Positions 17,901 to 25,710 of a stretch of DNA of 39,983 nt are shown piece by piece. The translations under genes were made by a program, and so were the position numbers. The notes under the pieces are model-generated. The model was not told the DNA's origin and made no database searches. It saw only the letters and a program-made list of their open reading frames with translations. Each line of letters opens with the position of its first letter. The stretch's first letter is position 1. Origin of the DNA: Rhodovibrionaceae bacterium (GTDB lineage: Bacteria; Pseudomonadota; Alphaproteobacteria; Kiloniellales; DSM-21159); the NCBI GenBank assembly GCA_028285215.1, contig JANQPZ010000156.1, positions 1-39,983 of the forward strand. The letters run 5' to 3'.

Positions 17901-18209
17901 GTTCCCAGCCTTGCAGACGGTTCAGGGCTGGCTTGCATCTCGTCGCGGTTCTTTGCGCTGCCGGTACGATTGATCCGAGACCAGCTCTCCCTATTTCTAG
18001 AGACGAGGCGGAAGAGTCTGGTCCCCTGGCACCTTCCGCTGTTGCTCCTAGGAGCCTGGAACGCCCGGCCATCCCCCCGACCGGGCGTTCCGTCGTTTGA
18101 TTTCCGGCCGCTCGACACAGTCGGTTGCCTCAAACCCCGCTTTCCCAACACCGACGACCTCGATTAGCCTAAAGCGCCAAATCATATCGAAGACGGAACA
18201 ATCTCGCCC
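17901..18209. other. structured aroE-xth intergenic region, possible small RNA
   Basis: There is no protein gene. Several inverted repeats crowd together: GACCAG-CTCT near 17978 against AGAG-T-CTGGTC ending near 18022; GCGGAAG near 18009 against CTTCCGC near 18032; the 12-base palindrome GCTCCTAGGAGC at 18044-18055; then a strong 11-bp terminator-type hairpin. The first two helices are mutually exclusive. This could be the aroE 3' UTR or an independent small RNA ending at about 18105. The xth promoter should also lie in the last 100 bases. Confidence 0.45.
18058..18091 (+). terminator. strong hairpin terminator candidate downstream of aroE
   Basis: GGAACGCCCGG (18058-18068) and CCGGGCGTTCC (18081-18091) form a perfect 11-bp stem around a 12-base C-rich loop. 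It is followed by GTCGTTTGATTT, a moderately T-rich tail. It probably ends the PPSR-maf-aroE transcript or a small RNA. Confidence 0.65.
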
Positions 18210-19001
18210 ATGCCTTTGCGCGTTGCGACCTGGAACGTGAACTCTCTGCGCCAGCGGCTCGATCATCTCGCACGGTTCGATCAGGAACAGCGGCCCGACG
18301 TCCTCTGTCTGCAGGAAACCAAGGTGGCCGACGGCTCCTTTCCTGAGAACGATATCAAGGCGTTAGGCTACGAAAACCTGCTGATCTGCGGACAGAAGTC
18401 CTACAATGGCGTCGCGATCGCTTCGCGGCGGCCTATCGAGGACCATGGCCGCCGCGTCTGGTGCGGCAAGGATGACAAACGGCACCTCTGGGCAAAGGTC
18501 GCCGGTGTCGAAATCCACTGCTTCTACGTGCCGTCCGGCGGACCTATTCCGGATCCGGAACGGAATGACAAGTTTGCCCACAAGCTGATGTTCCTGGAGG
18601 AGATGCAGCATTGGGCAGGTGCCGAAGCTAAGGGCCGCCCTCTGTTGCTCGTCGGCGATCTGAATGTCGCGCCGCTGGAAAACGATGTCTGGAATCACAA
18701 GAGGTTAGTCCGCAGTGTCGGGCATACCCCGCGGGAGTCGGCAGCGATGGCGGAGGTCATCCAGGCCGGTCATTTTCTGGATGTTGCACGTCATTTCGTG
18801 CCCGAAACAGAACCGCTCTACACCTGGTGGGGCTACCGCTTCGCTGCCGCCTTCGAGAAGGACTACGGCTGGCGCCTAGACCATGTCTGGACCACCCAGC
18901 GTCTCGCTAAGCGTCTGGAAAAGCTCGAGGTTCATAAGGAAACCCGAAGCTGGGAACGACCCAGCGACCACGTTCCGGTGGTCGTTGATTTAGCGGAATG
19001 A
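18210..19001 (+). CDS. xth: exodeoxyribonuclease III
   Basis: Mg-dependent AP endonuclease and 3'-5' exonuclease of base excision repair. It has 263 residues, the usual size. The exonuclease-endonuclease-phosphatase fold motifs are in order: ATWNVNSLRQRL at the N-terminus, VLCLQETKV with the metal-binding glutamate, YNGVAI, FYVPSG, LLVGDLNVAP with the catalytic Asp-x-Asn, YTWWGYR, WRLDHVW, and SDHVPVV with the catalytic Asp-His. It follows the structured gap after aroE and is convergent with the PKHD-type dioxygenase 22 bases downstream. Confidence 0.96.
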   Translation: MPLRVATWNVNSLRQRLDHLARFDQEQRPDVLCLQETKVADGSFPENDIKALGYENLLICGQKSYNGVAIASRRPIEDHGRRVWCGKDDKRHLWAKVAGVEIHCFYVPSGGPIPDPERNDKFAHKLMFLEEMQHWAGAEAKGRPLLLVGDLNVAPLENDVWNHKRLVRSVGHTPRESAAMAEVIQAGHFLDVARHFVPETEPLYTWWGYRFAAAFEKDYGWRLDHVWTTQRLAKRLEKLEVHKETRSWERPSDHVPVVVDLAE

Positions 19002-19023
19002 TCTATTCCGCTTCGCCTCTCGA

Positions 19024-19689
19024 TTAAACCTCTGCCCACATGCGCAGCAGGTTCTGGTGGATCTGCGCAAATTCCTCGGGATAGGGCGAGTCGGGATGGT
19101 CGTGCACCAGTCTTCGGCGGAGATCTTCGAGGTGGGCGATCATGGCCCGTTGCCGCGGTTCGCGTAGGAACGACTGGATCCAGCCCACGGCAGCCCAGCG
19201 GGTGCCCTCGGTGACGGGATCGACCCGGTGCAGCATGTCGGAGGGGTAGCACATGAAGCTGCCGGCGGACTTCTTGATGCGCTGCTCGCCGAACGGGCTC
19301 TGCAGGATGAAGTCGCCGCCCTGATACTCTTCCGGATCCGTCAGAAAGACCGTGAACGACAGGTCGGCCCGCAGCGCCTGTGTCTGGCTCGGACCCATCA
19401 GGGCTGCGTCCATGTGATCCTTGTAGGTCATGCCGACGTCGTAGCGGTTGAACATCAAGGTCACGTTGCGCGGCATTGCGAAACCGGTGAACTCCGGCCG
19501 TGCGAACATGCGGTTCAAGACAGCGCGCGTGGCTACCTGAACCTCCTGATCGCCTTTGTCGGCCTGAAGGTTGTTCTTCAGCGTCTTCTTGCCGGAGGTT
19601 GTGCCTGATTCGTAAGGCGCCCGCGCAAGCGTTTCGCGAATGCGGGCGACTTCCTGTTTCTTCAGCAGATTGTCGAGTTGCAGCATCAT
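19024..19689 (-). CDS. PKHD-type Fe(II)/2-oxoglutarate hydroxylase (YbiX/PiuC-like)
   Basis: 221 residues. The facial triad is visible as H92-x-D94 (KDHMDAAL) and H154 (MLHRVDPV), with R164 (GTRWAAVGW) as the 2-oxoglutarate anchor. GGDFILQSPFGEQRIKKSAGSFMCYPS and the C-terminal helical tail match the PKHD-type hydroxylase family, often linked to iron-regulated outer-membrane receptor loci. No receptor gene is nearby. The substrate is unknown. It is transcribed away from yggS, with a palindromic repeat in the shared upstream region. Confidence 0.88.
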   Translation of the reverse strand: MMLQLDNLLKKQEVARIRETLARAPYESGTTSGKKTLKNNLQADKGDQEVQVATRAVLNRMFARPEFTGFAMPRNVTLMFNRYDVGMTYKDHMDAALMGPSQTQALRADLSFTVFLTDPEEYQGGDFILQSPFGEQRIKKSAGSFMCYPSDMLHRVDPVTEGTRWAAVGWIQSFLREPRQRAMIAHLEDLRRRLVHDHPDSPYPEEFAQIHQNLLRMWAEV

Positions 19690-19700
19690 GATGAACGCAG

Positions 19701-19755
19701 TCTAGAGCGCGATCGTCTCAGGCGGAAGCGAAAGGCTTCCGCCTGAGACAACTCT
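19701..19755. repeat. dispersed palindromic repeat, copy R1 (best stem)
   Basis: It begins TCTAGAGCGCGATC. The inner stem GTCTCAGGCGGAAGC (19715-19729) pairs perfectly over 15 bp with GCTTCCGCCTGAGAC (19735-19749) around loop GAAAG. It lies between two divergent genes, so it cannot be a simple terminator. The outer right arm is truncated (ACTCT). Confidence 0.85.
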
Positions 19756-19783
19756 TCGCCAGCACCCCGGGTGGCGCCGCGCC

Positions 19784-20506
19784 ATGGCTCATGCTATCCG
19801 CAAAGCTATGGCCGAAAACTGGAATCCAACCCGCCCAGACATTGCCGAAGCGCTGACGGATGTCCGTGAGACAATCGCCTTGGCAGCGCGTGAGGCCGGC
19901 CGCCGACCGGACGATATCACCCTGGTGGCGGTGGCCAAGACCTTCGGGCCGGAGGCTGTCGAGCTTGCCTACGATGCCGGTCAACGGGTCTTCGGGGAGA
20001 ACCGCGTTCAGGAGGCGCAAGCCAAGTATCCGGATCTCAAAGACCGTTTTCCCGACCTGCGACTGCACTTGATAGGCCCTCTGCAGACCAATAAGGCGAG
20101 CGACGCCATAGAGTTGTTCGACGTCATTGAGACTCTGGATCGGGAAAAGCTGGCGCGGGCTCTGGCCAAGCAGCGGGATAAGCAGGGTCGCTGTCCTGAC
20201 CTCTTTATTCAGATCAACACCGGCGGCGAGACCCAGAAGGCCGGATGTCCGCCGGAGGCTGCCGCTGCTCTGCTGCGCCTGGCGCGGGATGACCTGGAAC
20301 TTCCGGTGGTGGGCCTCATGTGCATTCCGCCGATCGACGAGCCTCCTGCGGTGCATTTCGGTCTGCTCGTGCGCCTCGCCCGCGAACTGGGTCTCGCGGG
20401 CCTCTCGATGGGTATGAGCGGCGACTACGAAACGGCGGTGACCCTGGGCGCAACTTCGGTGCGCGTTGGCAGTGCGATCTTCGGTCGGCGCCCGAAACCT
20501 ACATAG
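19784..20506 (+). CDS. yggS: pyridoxal phosphate homeostasis protein YggS (PLPBP)
   Basis: PLP-binding single TIM-barrel protein that buffers pyridoxal 5'-phosphate and affects amino-acid and vitamin B6 balance. It has 240 residues from the ATG at 19784; an ATG at 19808 (MAENWNP) is an equally good start. The PLP lysine is K52 in VAVAKTF, followed by FGENRVQEAQAK, LHLIGPLQTNK, VETLD-like IETLD, QINTGGETQKAGC, GLMCIPP, and the C-terminal SMGMSGDYETAVTLGATSVRVGSAIFG phosphate-binding region. The gene stands alone between repeat R1 and a PhyH-type dioxygenase. Confidence 0.95.
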   Translation: MAHAIRKAMAENWNPTRPDIAEALTDVRETIALAAREAGRRPDDITLVAVAKTFGPEAVELAYDAGQRVFGENRVQEAQAKYPDLKDRFPDLRLHLIGPLQTNKASDAIELFDVIETLDREKLARALAKQRDKQGRCPDLFIQINTGGETQKAGCPPEAAAALLRLARDDLELPVVGLMCIPPIDEPPAVHFGLLVRLARELGLAGLSMGMSGDYETAVTLGATSVRVGSAIFGRRPKPT

Positions 20507-20590
20507 CAGACCAGGTCCCTCTTCAATGGCGGTGCGCGGCATTCCATCGTAAGTTGGCAGACTGGATACGATCTGGGAGGGAACCGCTAG

Positions 20591-21418
20591 ATGTCAGCCA
20601 CTTTGACCACTGCTCCACCTCCGCGCCAGCTTACCGACGAGGAGATCGCGACCTACCAGCGCGACGGAATCGTTTGCGTGCGGCAGGCCTTCGATGCTGC
20701 CTGGATCGAGGAGCTGCGCGACCTGGTTGCGCAAGACATGGCCAAGCCTTCCGGCATGGTGAAAGACATCAATGCGAAAGGCGCCAGCGGCTTCTTCTTC
20801 GGCGACACCTTTGTTTGCCATCATGTGGAGGGGTTCAAGCGCGCGGTGTTCGACGGTCCGGGCGCAGCCCTGGCGGGCCAGGCAATGGGTGCGTCCAAAG
20901 TCAATCTGCTGTTCGACCAGATCCTGGTAAAGGAGCCGAATACCTCGACACCGACCCTATGGCACCATGATGCGCCCTACTGGCCGGTCGCAGGCGATCG
21001 GGTCTGTACACTTTGGTTGGCTCTGGACCCTGTGACACGAGACAGTGGAGCGGTCGAGTACGTGAAGGGTTCCCACCGCTGGGGTCGGCGTTTCAAGGCG
21101 GTGAGCTTCGACCCCAATCAGCAGTACGAGGAGGAGCTGCCGCCGGTGCCCGACATCGACGGCAACAGGGCTGACTACGACATCGTCTACTTCGATCTCG
21201 CGCCCGGCGATATCACTCTGCACCACGGCCTGACTCTGCATGGGGCGCCCCCGAACGGCCGGGCGGACCAGCGGCGTCGCGCTTACATTCAGCGCTTCAC
21301 CGGCGACGACGTGACCTACAATCCGCGTCCCAATCTGCAGAAGATGCTGCGCGACCCCGGAGTCGCACCGGGAGCGCCGCTCGACTGCGATCTTTTTCCC
21401 GTCGTTTGGCAAAGCTGA
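20591..21418 (+). CDS. phytanoyl-CoA dioxygenase (PhyH) family protein
   Basis: 275 residues. Fe(II)/2-oxoglutarate dioxygenase: the HxD pair is H125-x-D127 in LWHHDAPYW and the distal histidine H217 is in LTLHGAP, with a following arginine cluster (RRRAYIQRF) for 2-oxoglutarate. ALDPVTRDSGAVEYVKGSHRWG is typical of PhyH family members, which act on diverse small molecules. ATG 20591 has GGGAGG upstream. The substrate cannot be deduced; no pathway neighbours are present. Confidence 0.86.
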   Translation: MSATLTTAPPPRQLTDEEIATYQRDGIVCVRQAFDAAWIEELRDLVAQDMAKPSGMVKDINAKGASGFFFGDTFVCHHVEGFKRAVFDGPGAALAGQAMGASKVNLLFDQILVKEPNTSTPTLWHHDAPYWPVAGDRVCTLWLALDPVTRDSGAVEYVKGSHRWGRRFKAVSFDPNQQYEEELPPVPDIDGNRADYDIVYFDLAPGDITLHHGLTLHGAPPNGRADQRRRAYIQRFTGDDVTYNPRPNLQKMLRDPGVAPGAPLDCDLFPVVWQS

Positions 21419-21459
21419 CCGGAGATGGCGGCCGGAGGTCGCCTTCTAGACCTCTGGGT

Positions 21460-21507
21460 AGAGTGGAGTTCACGCCTTAGGTGAGCCCGCCCAAGCGATC
21501 CTGCTCA
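21460..21507. repeat. dispersed palindromic repeat, copy R2 (degenerate)
   Basis: TAGAG at the left end, GTTCACGCCTTAGGTG, then CGCCCAAGCGATCCTGCTC. The order of blocks matches R3 and R4, but the inner arm is shortened and mismatched and the outer right CTCTA is lost. Confidence 0.55.
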
Positions 21508-21835
21508 AAGCCTCAACGCCGACAGCTCCTAGCGGTCTTTGCGGTTGCTGCTGTGAAGGGCTTCATAGTGAACCGCCGGTTTACACCATAGCTTGTCTGG
21601 TAAGGCACTGAACCGCCGACGGTCCCCCCCACCGCAGCGACAGAGCCCGACGAAGAAGAAGCTCGGTGTCTCCTGCCCCCCTTTGGCACCGAGAAACCCT
21701 CGGTCTCGGCTCCCTGCCATAGCCGGGCCGAGGGTTACGTTTATTCAGCCACCCTCCATTCAGTCAGCTTCACATCGGGTCCGCGCAGGGGCTTGCGAAG
21801 CGGGTTCGGTTTTTTGGTGGATCGCTCGGGACCAA

Positions 21836-21872
21836 GCCTTCGCCGAAAGCCAACCTGGCGCCCGGCGAAGGC
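21836..21872 (-). terminator. long hairpin downstream of the small lipoprotein gene
   Basis: GCCTTCGCCG (21836-21845) and CGGCGAAGGC (21863-21872) pair perfectly over 10 bp, with a nested GCCA/TGGC stem inside the loop. It starts about 30 bases after the lipoprotein stop codon on that strand. No T-run follows, so termination is inferred from position. Confidence 0.5.
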
Positions 21873-21901
21873 TATTCGATCCTCTATCGGCACATTACGA
21901 C

Positions 21902-22066
21902 TTACGAACCCGCTCTCGACGGCCGGTCGCGATCGAACATCGACCAGCCCTCGTCGCGCGGCAGACTCTCGCAAGCGGCGAGACCGAAGAGTAAGGCGCC
22001 CAGCAGAACCAGCGGCGCTGCGCGCGCGGCGCCGGATTTTCGACTCTGGGGGGAACGGTCAGACAT
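21902..22066 (-). CDS. small lipoprotein, 54 residues, function unknown
   Basis: A short frame with strong translation signals: AAGGAGATCGCCAT precedes the ATG at 22066, a near-ideal Shine-Dalgarno at good spacing. The protein has a basic N-terminus (SDRSPQSRKSGAARAAP), a hydrophobic stretch (LVLLGALLFG) and a lipobox L-A-A-C with the lipidated cysteine at 32. This leaves a mature peptide of only 23 residues, with ESLPRDEGW after the cysteine and DRDRPSRAGS at the end. A strong hairpin follows. Such tiny lipoproteins are common in proteobacteria but this one matches no family I recognise. It is divergent from the sodium-channel gene. Confidence 0.7.
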   Translation of the reverse strand: MSDRSPQSRKSGAARAAPLVLLGALLFGLAACESLPRDEGWSMFDRDRPSRAGS

Positions 22067-22376
22067 ATGGCGATCTCCTTCTCAGCACGGGACAAGCCTG
22101 TGCGAGACGCCAAACCCTGCCCTTGCAAGGCGACCCGACACCTATTGGATGTATTGCCGGTTCCCACGAACGTCAAAGCACGCGCGATAACAAAAAAGCG
22201 ATAGGGCCCGGGCCTTTGCATACTTGATCCGGGCGCCGCGGCGCGCGGTCGGTGCCTATCGGAACGTGCTCGAACGCGGAACCGCGACGCCCGGCGTGCG
22301 AAACGCACCGACAACCTCCCCTTGATCCCTTTGCTGCGCCGCCGCATTTATTCGCGTCGGAGCGAAGGGAACCCGA
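22067..22376. other. divergent upstream region of the lipoprotein and sodium-channel genes
   Basis: 310 bases without a supported gene. It must carry promoters for both divergent genes. An A-rich run ACAAAAAAGCG near 22189-22199 is followed by AGGGCCCGGGCC, a GC-rich inverted repeat (GGCCCGGGCC). No clear -35/-10 pair could be assigned. Confidence 0.4.
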
Positions 22377-23264
22377 ATGGCAGCGCAGGACAAAGCAGTC
22401 GACGCAACAGTGCGTGACGACGGCGTGAGGCGGATTCCGCCGCGCCAGGCTGGCTGGTTGGGCCGTCTGCAGGACTTGATCGAGAACGCGACGACCCAAA
22501 AAATCATTGCCGTACTGATCGCACTCAACGCCGTCACTCTTGGCTTGGAAACCAGCGAGCGCGCGATGGCGGCGGCCGGCGAGGTGCTGCGGGTACTGGA
22601 CCGTACCCTGCTGTTGATCTTCACTGCAGAGATCCTGGCCAAGCTTCTGATTTACCGGACGCGCATCCACAAGGATCCCTGGAATGTCTTCGACATCCTG
22701 GTGATCGGCATCGCCTGGATGCCGGCGACCGGAAACCTCTCGGTCCTGCGGGCTCTTCGTATCCTGCGTGTGCTCCGCCTGATCTCGGCCGTGCCGTCCA
22801 TGCGCCGGGTCGTGACGGCTCTGCTCCACGCAATTCCCGGAATGGGTTCGATCGTCGCGCTGTTGGCGCTGGTCTACTACGTCTTCTCCGTGATGGCGAC
22901 GAAGCTGTTCGGGCCCGCCTTCCCCGAGTGGTTCGGGACCATCGGTGCTTCCGCCTATTCGTTGTTCCAGATCATGACGCTCGAATCCTGGTCGATGGGC
23001 ATTGTGCGGCCGGTCATGGAGATCTTTCCCTATGCCTGGGCCTTCTTCGTACCCTTCATTCTCGTAACCAGCTTCACCGTCCTGAACCTCTTCATCGGCA
23101 TCATCGTGGACGCCATGCAGAGCCAGCATCAGGCCGAAGCGGAAGAGGCTGCGGTTGCCGAGGACAAGGCGCGCGCCGCGGACAATGCACAGATCCTGGA
23201 GGAGCTTCGTGCCTTGCGCCGCGAGGTTGCCGATCTCAAACGGGACAGCGGTCTGTCGCCTTAG
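22377..23264 (+). CDS. voltage-gated sodium channel of the bacterial NaV (NaChBac/NavAb) family
   Basis: 295 residues with a one-domain six-helix channel layout: S1 about 42-57, S2 72-92, S3 103-117, S4 120-138 with arginines every third residue (R125, R128, R131, R134), S5 148-177, pore 189-206, S6 217-247. The selectivity filter TLESWS (201-206) has the glutamate ring of sodium-selective bacterial channels and TLESWSMGIVRP is nearly the NavAb sequence. The C-terminus (about 250-290) is charged and predicted to form the tetramer coiled coil. AAGGGA precedes the ATG. The TAG stop is the first three bases of a palindromic repeat. Probable homotetramer in the inner membrane; roles in motility or pH response are known only for relatives. 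Confidence 0.93.
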   Translation: MAAQDKAVDATVRDDGVRRIPPRQAGWLGRLQDLIENATTQKIIAVLIALNAVTLGLETSERAMAAAGEVLRVLDRTLLLIFTAEILAKLLIYRTRIHKDPWNVFDILVIGIAWMPATGNLSVLRALRILRVLRLISAVPSMRRVVTALLHAIPGMGSIVALLALVYYVFSVMATKLFGPAFPEWFGTIGASAYSLFQIMTLESWSMGIVRPVMEIFPYAWAFFVPFILVTSFTVLNLFIGIIVDAMQSQHQAEAEEAAVAEDKARAADNAQILEELRALRREVADLKRDSGLSP

Positions 23265-23317
23265 AGCGGGATTGTCTTAGGCGAAAGCGAAGCGCCTCCA
23301 GCTAAGGCGATCCTGTT
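23262..23317. repeat. dispersed palindromic repeat, copy R3
   Basis: It begins TAGAGCGGGATT, then GTCTTAGGCGAAAGCG and GCGCCTCCAGCTAAGGCGATC, with imperfect arm pairing. The TAG is also the stop codon of the channel gene. It lies between convergent genes. Confidence 0.75.
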
Positions 23318-23360
23318 CCAGGCGCCGGCCACAGCAGCGGACTGAAAACCGGGGCAGCAC

Positions 23361-23873
23361 TTAGCCGCGCACCACAACGCGGTCACCGGGGCGTGCCTGG
23401 GCCAGGACCTGCTCCAGGTCGGGCCGCGCAAGCGCGATACAGCCGGCGGTCGGCGGATACCCGGGCTTGGCACAGTGCAGGAAGATTGCCGAACCGGCGA
23501 AAGGCACGGCCGGATTGCGGTTGTGATCCAACACCACCAGCAGGTCATAGAGCTCGTCGGCGCGCCACAGCGTTTCGTGAGAAGCAGTGCAAGGCCGCAC
23601 GATCAAGCTGTTGTAAGCCGCTTCCAAGGGTGCGTCGCACCAACCGTGGTCGGGCGCAATGGGACTGGCCGGCAAAGCAGTCGAAGGGAGGGTGACTCGG
23701 TCGATCCGCCAAAAGAGCTCGGTCATGGGCCAAGCGCCGAGCGGCGTGCCACCGTCGCCTTCGCGTTTGGCCAGGGCCGAGACCGCACCGTTGCGACCGA
23801 TTGCGCAGCGGAACCGCGCGTCGCCCCAACTGGCACTCCAACCGTCTTCCCCCTGTCGGACGATCAAGTCCAT
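23361..23873 (-). CDS. YkuD-type L,D-transpeptidase family protein
   Basis: 170 residues from the ATG at 23873; the frame continues 29 codons upstream with an atypical arginine-rich stretch I leave out. The catalytic histidine and cysteine are H133 (SAIFLHCAKPGY) and C145 (PPTAGCIAL), fitting the H...[ST]xGC pattern of the YkuD fold that forms 3-3 peptidoglycan cross-links or attaches proteins. No signal peptide is evident, odd for an enzyme of the periplasm; the same is true of the short COG3786-type relatives I compare it with. The true substrate is therefore uncertain. Confidence 0.8.
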   Translation of the reverse strand: MDLIVRQGEDGWSASWGDARFRCAIGRNGAVSALAKREGDGGTPLGAWPMTELFWRIDRVTLPSTALPASPIAPDHGWCDAPLEAAYNSLIVRPCTASHETLWRADELYDLLVVLDHNRNPAVPFAGSAIFLHCAKPGYPPTAGCIALARPDLEQVLAQARPGDRVVVRG

Positions 23874-24001
23874 CGCGCAGCGTTCCCGAGTTCCCATGGA
23901 GCTAAGTCGTCGACGGCCATATGGGTCTTGACCGCTCGGGCAACCAGAGCGTGATCGCAAAGGCGGTCCGAACTCGAGATAGCCTTCTGTTTCCTGGGAT
24001 C

Positions 24002-24032
24002 AGAGCGCGATATGCAGTCCAGGCGGAAGAGA
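24002..24032. repeat. dispersed palindromic repeat, half copy R8
   Basis: AGAGCGCGATATGCAGTCC followed by AGGCGGAAGAG matches the left half of R1; the right half is missing. A similar AGAGCGTGATCGC lies at about 23947. Confidence 0.45.
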
Positions 24033-24035
24033 CAG

Positions 24036-25016
24036 TCAACTCTGCCCAGCAGTCTGGCTGACCGCTTCAGCTTGCTCCTTGGTGAGGGCCTCGTACTTGA
24101 TCAGGGCCTGCATCATGCGCTCGGCGAAGTCCGCATCGCTCCCCTGCGCCGGCATCAGCAGGGAAGCGTCGGCAGCGGCGCTCTTGGGCAGTACCTGTGC
24201 GCTCGGTGCGGTGGCCGCCGTTGGAGCCACCGGATCGGCTTCAGCCGCGGAGGGCTCGTTGGATAAGACAGCCGCCGCTTCCAGTTGTCGGGACACCGGG
24301 GTCGTTTGCGGCCGCGGTCCGGCGAAGTCGCGATGGCTGACCGGCATGAAGTTGTTCGGCGCCAGGCCGGGACGGTTCGCGAGCTGCCGGTCCGGACTTG
24401 CTGCTGCCTCGGCGGCCGGCCGGGCCGTCGCGCGCATGTCGGCGGCGAGCGCGGACAGCGCTGCCTGACCCGTCAGAAGATCGGGGTCGACGGGGGCCGG
24501 CGCTGCTGCAGCGGTTTCGGAGCCGCGTGCGAGACCGGCGGTCTCCGTGTCGGCCAGGCTTTGCCCGCCGGCCTCTTGCGGCTCGGCATCTTGCGGCTCG
24601 GTCGAGGCGGCCGTTGCCGTCTGCTGTTGCGGCGAAGCTTCGGCAACGTTCGTGGAATCGCCGGTTGAACCGCCAAGCTCCTGCCCGGTGACGACAGCCA
24701 GCGCCGTTTCCGCCATGTCGCGGCCTGTCGCGTCGTCGAGAATCTGATTGAAGGCGGCGCCGACCATGCCGAAGGCGCCGCCGTAGAGCCCGCCGCCGAT
24801 GATGCGTGCGGTGCCGCCGATCTCGTCGCCGGTCAGCTCGCGGTACAGGTTTCCGACGACCGGGATGTGATGGAGCGGATTGAGAACGTCGAGGAGATCG
24901 CCGAACGAGAAGTCGGCCTCTTCGGCCCCGCCGCGGGCGCGGCTGACCTGGGCTGCCGCCTCCTGCAGGTGACCGACCCGGGGGGCGATGAAGGGATCGT
25001 AGTCTGTTGCGCTCAT
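24036..25016 (-). CDS. Ala/Pro/Gln-rich protein of unknown function
   Basis: 326 residues. Three parts can be seen. Residues 36-105 are a globular-looking segment (SFGDLLDVLNPLHHIPVVGNLYRELTGDEIG, then a glycine-rich amphipathic GGGLYGGAFGMVGAAFNQILDDATGRD). Residues about 115-290 are low-complexity, rich in Ala, Pro, Glu, Gln and Thr. The last 35 residues form a charged helix (DADFAERMMQALIKYEALTKEQ). There is no signal peptide or clear membrane helix. The N-terminal segment resembles conserved hypothetical proteins of Rhodospirillales as I remember them, but I cannot name a family. Codon use looks like its neighbours. Confidence 0.7.
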   Translation of the reverse strand: MSATDYDPFIAPRVGHLQEAAAQVSRARGGAEEADFSFGDLLDVLNPLHHIPVVGNLYRELTGDEIGGTARIIGGGLYGGAFGMVGAAFNQILDDATGRDMAETALAVVTGQELGGSTGDSTNVAEASPQQQTATAASTEPQDAEPQEAGGQSLADTETAGLARGSETAAAAPAPVDPDLLTGQAALSALAADMRATARPAAEAAASPDRQLANRPGLAPNNFMPVSHRDFAGPRPQTTPVSRQLEAAAVLSNEPSAAEADPVAPTAATAPSAQVLPKSAAADASLLMPAQGSDADFAERMMQALIKYEALTKEQAEAVSQTAGQS

Positions 25017-25133
25017 GACGCGCGGATAGAAGCAAACGGCGTGCCAGTCGAAAGCTCAGGCGCTCGCTTGAGTCCCTCTCTGCAGGTTCAGAAAATGTCC
25101 AGGCAGTTCCTGCCGGTCGGCAGTTAGCGCCGT

Positions 25134-25568
25134 TCAACCGGACCCCGGCTCCTCAGCACAGGTCTCGGCGTCGTCGGGCACGACAATGCCGGGGAGCTTC
25201 CGAGACACCCAGATGTGCTTGACCGCGGAGAGATCGGGCGGTGCGTCGAGCGAACCGCCCTTGATGCTGATCACTTCGTCGCGTTCGGGATTGCCGTGCC
25301 ACAGGCGGGAGCCGCAGTTCGGACAGAAAGCACAGTCGAGCGATCCGCCGAGCGTCGCCGGGCGTGTCCAGATGCGCGGTTCACCTGACAGTAAGCGGAG
25401 ATCGGCGCTGTTGACGATCACCGAGATCCCGAAGGCCGAGGACGACTGCTTCTGGCATTCGCGGCAGTGGCAGACGTAAACGTCGATCGCGGGGCCTTGG
25501 ACTTCGTAGCGAACGTCGCCACACTGGCAGCCGCCCGCAAGCCTCGTTGCGTTGCGTTTCCCCGTCAT
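25134..25568 (-). CDS. GFA family zinc protein (glutathione-dependent formaldehyde-activating-like)
   Basis: 144 residues. The zinc-binding cysteines follow the family pattern: C14-x-C16 (GGCQCGDVRYEV), C33-x-C35-x2-C38 (VCHCRECQKQSSSAFG) and C82-x2-C85 (FCPNCGSRLW). The family takes its name from Gfa, which was proposed to speed glutathione-formaldehyde adduct formation, but most members are uncharacterised. No formaldehyde pathway gene is nearby, so the name should be taken as fold assignment only. The gene is alone, with 117 bases before the preceding unknown gene. Confidence 0.85.
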   Translation of the reverse strand: MTGKRNATRLAGGCQCGDVRYEVQGPAIDVYVCHCRECQKQSSSAFGISVIVNSADLRLLSGEPRIWTRPATLGGSLDCAFCPNCGSRLWHGNPERDEVISIKGGSLDAPPDLSAVKHIWVSRKLPGIVVPDDAETCAEEPGSG

Positions 25569-25710
25569 TGCCTGCCTCGCCTTCCATAGGCTAACCCGGA
25601 GTGTGGTCTGTCGGGATGAATCGACGCCGCCGGCTTCCGGCCGCCAAGCGTTTCGCTGAAGAAATGACCTCGGGGTGTATGTCTGGGCGGCCTCGGGTCG
25701 TGCAAAGGCT

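Larger units (their letters stand above)
21419..21901. other. gene-poor region after the PhyH gene
   Basis: No frame here looks like a real protein; the 133-codon plus-strand frame from 21593 is basic, low in hydrophobics and overlaps better features. It holds a degenerate palindromic repeat (R2), two near-identical TGAACCGCCG words at about 21569 and 21609, a potential hairpin AACCCTCGG...CCGAGGGTT (about 21694-21735), and a strong hairpin listed separately. The region may be decayed sequence. Confidence 0.5.

Noticed and set aside
21741-21974. 77-codon minus-strand frame overlapping the small lipoprotein gene
   Set aside because: It lacks a good ribosome site and overlaps the better supported lipoprotein frame; part of it is a long hairpin.
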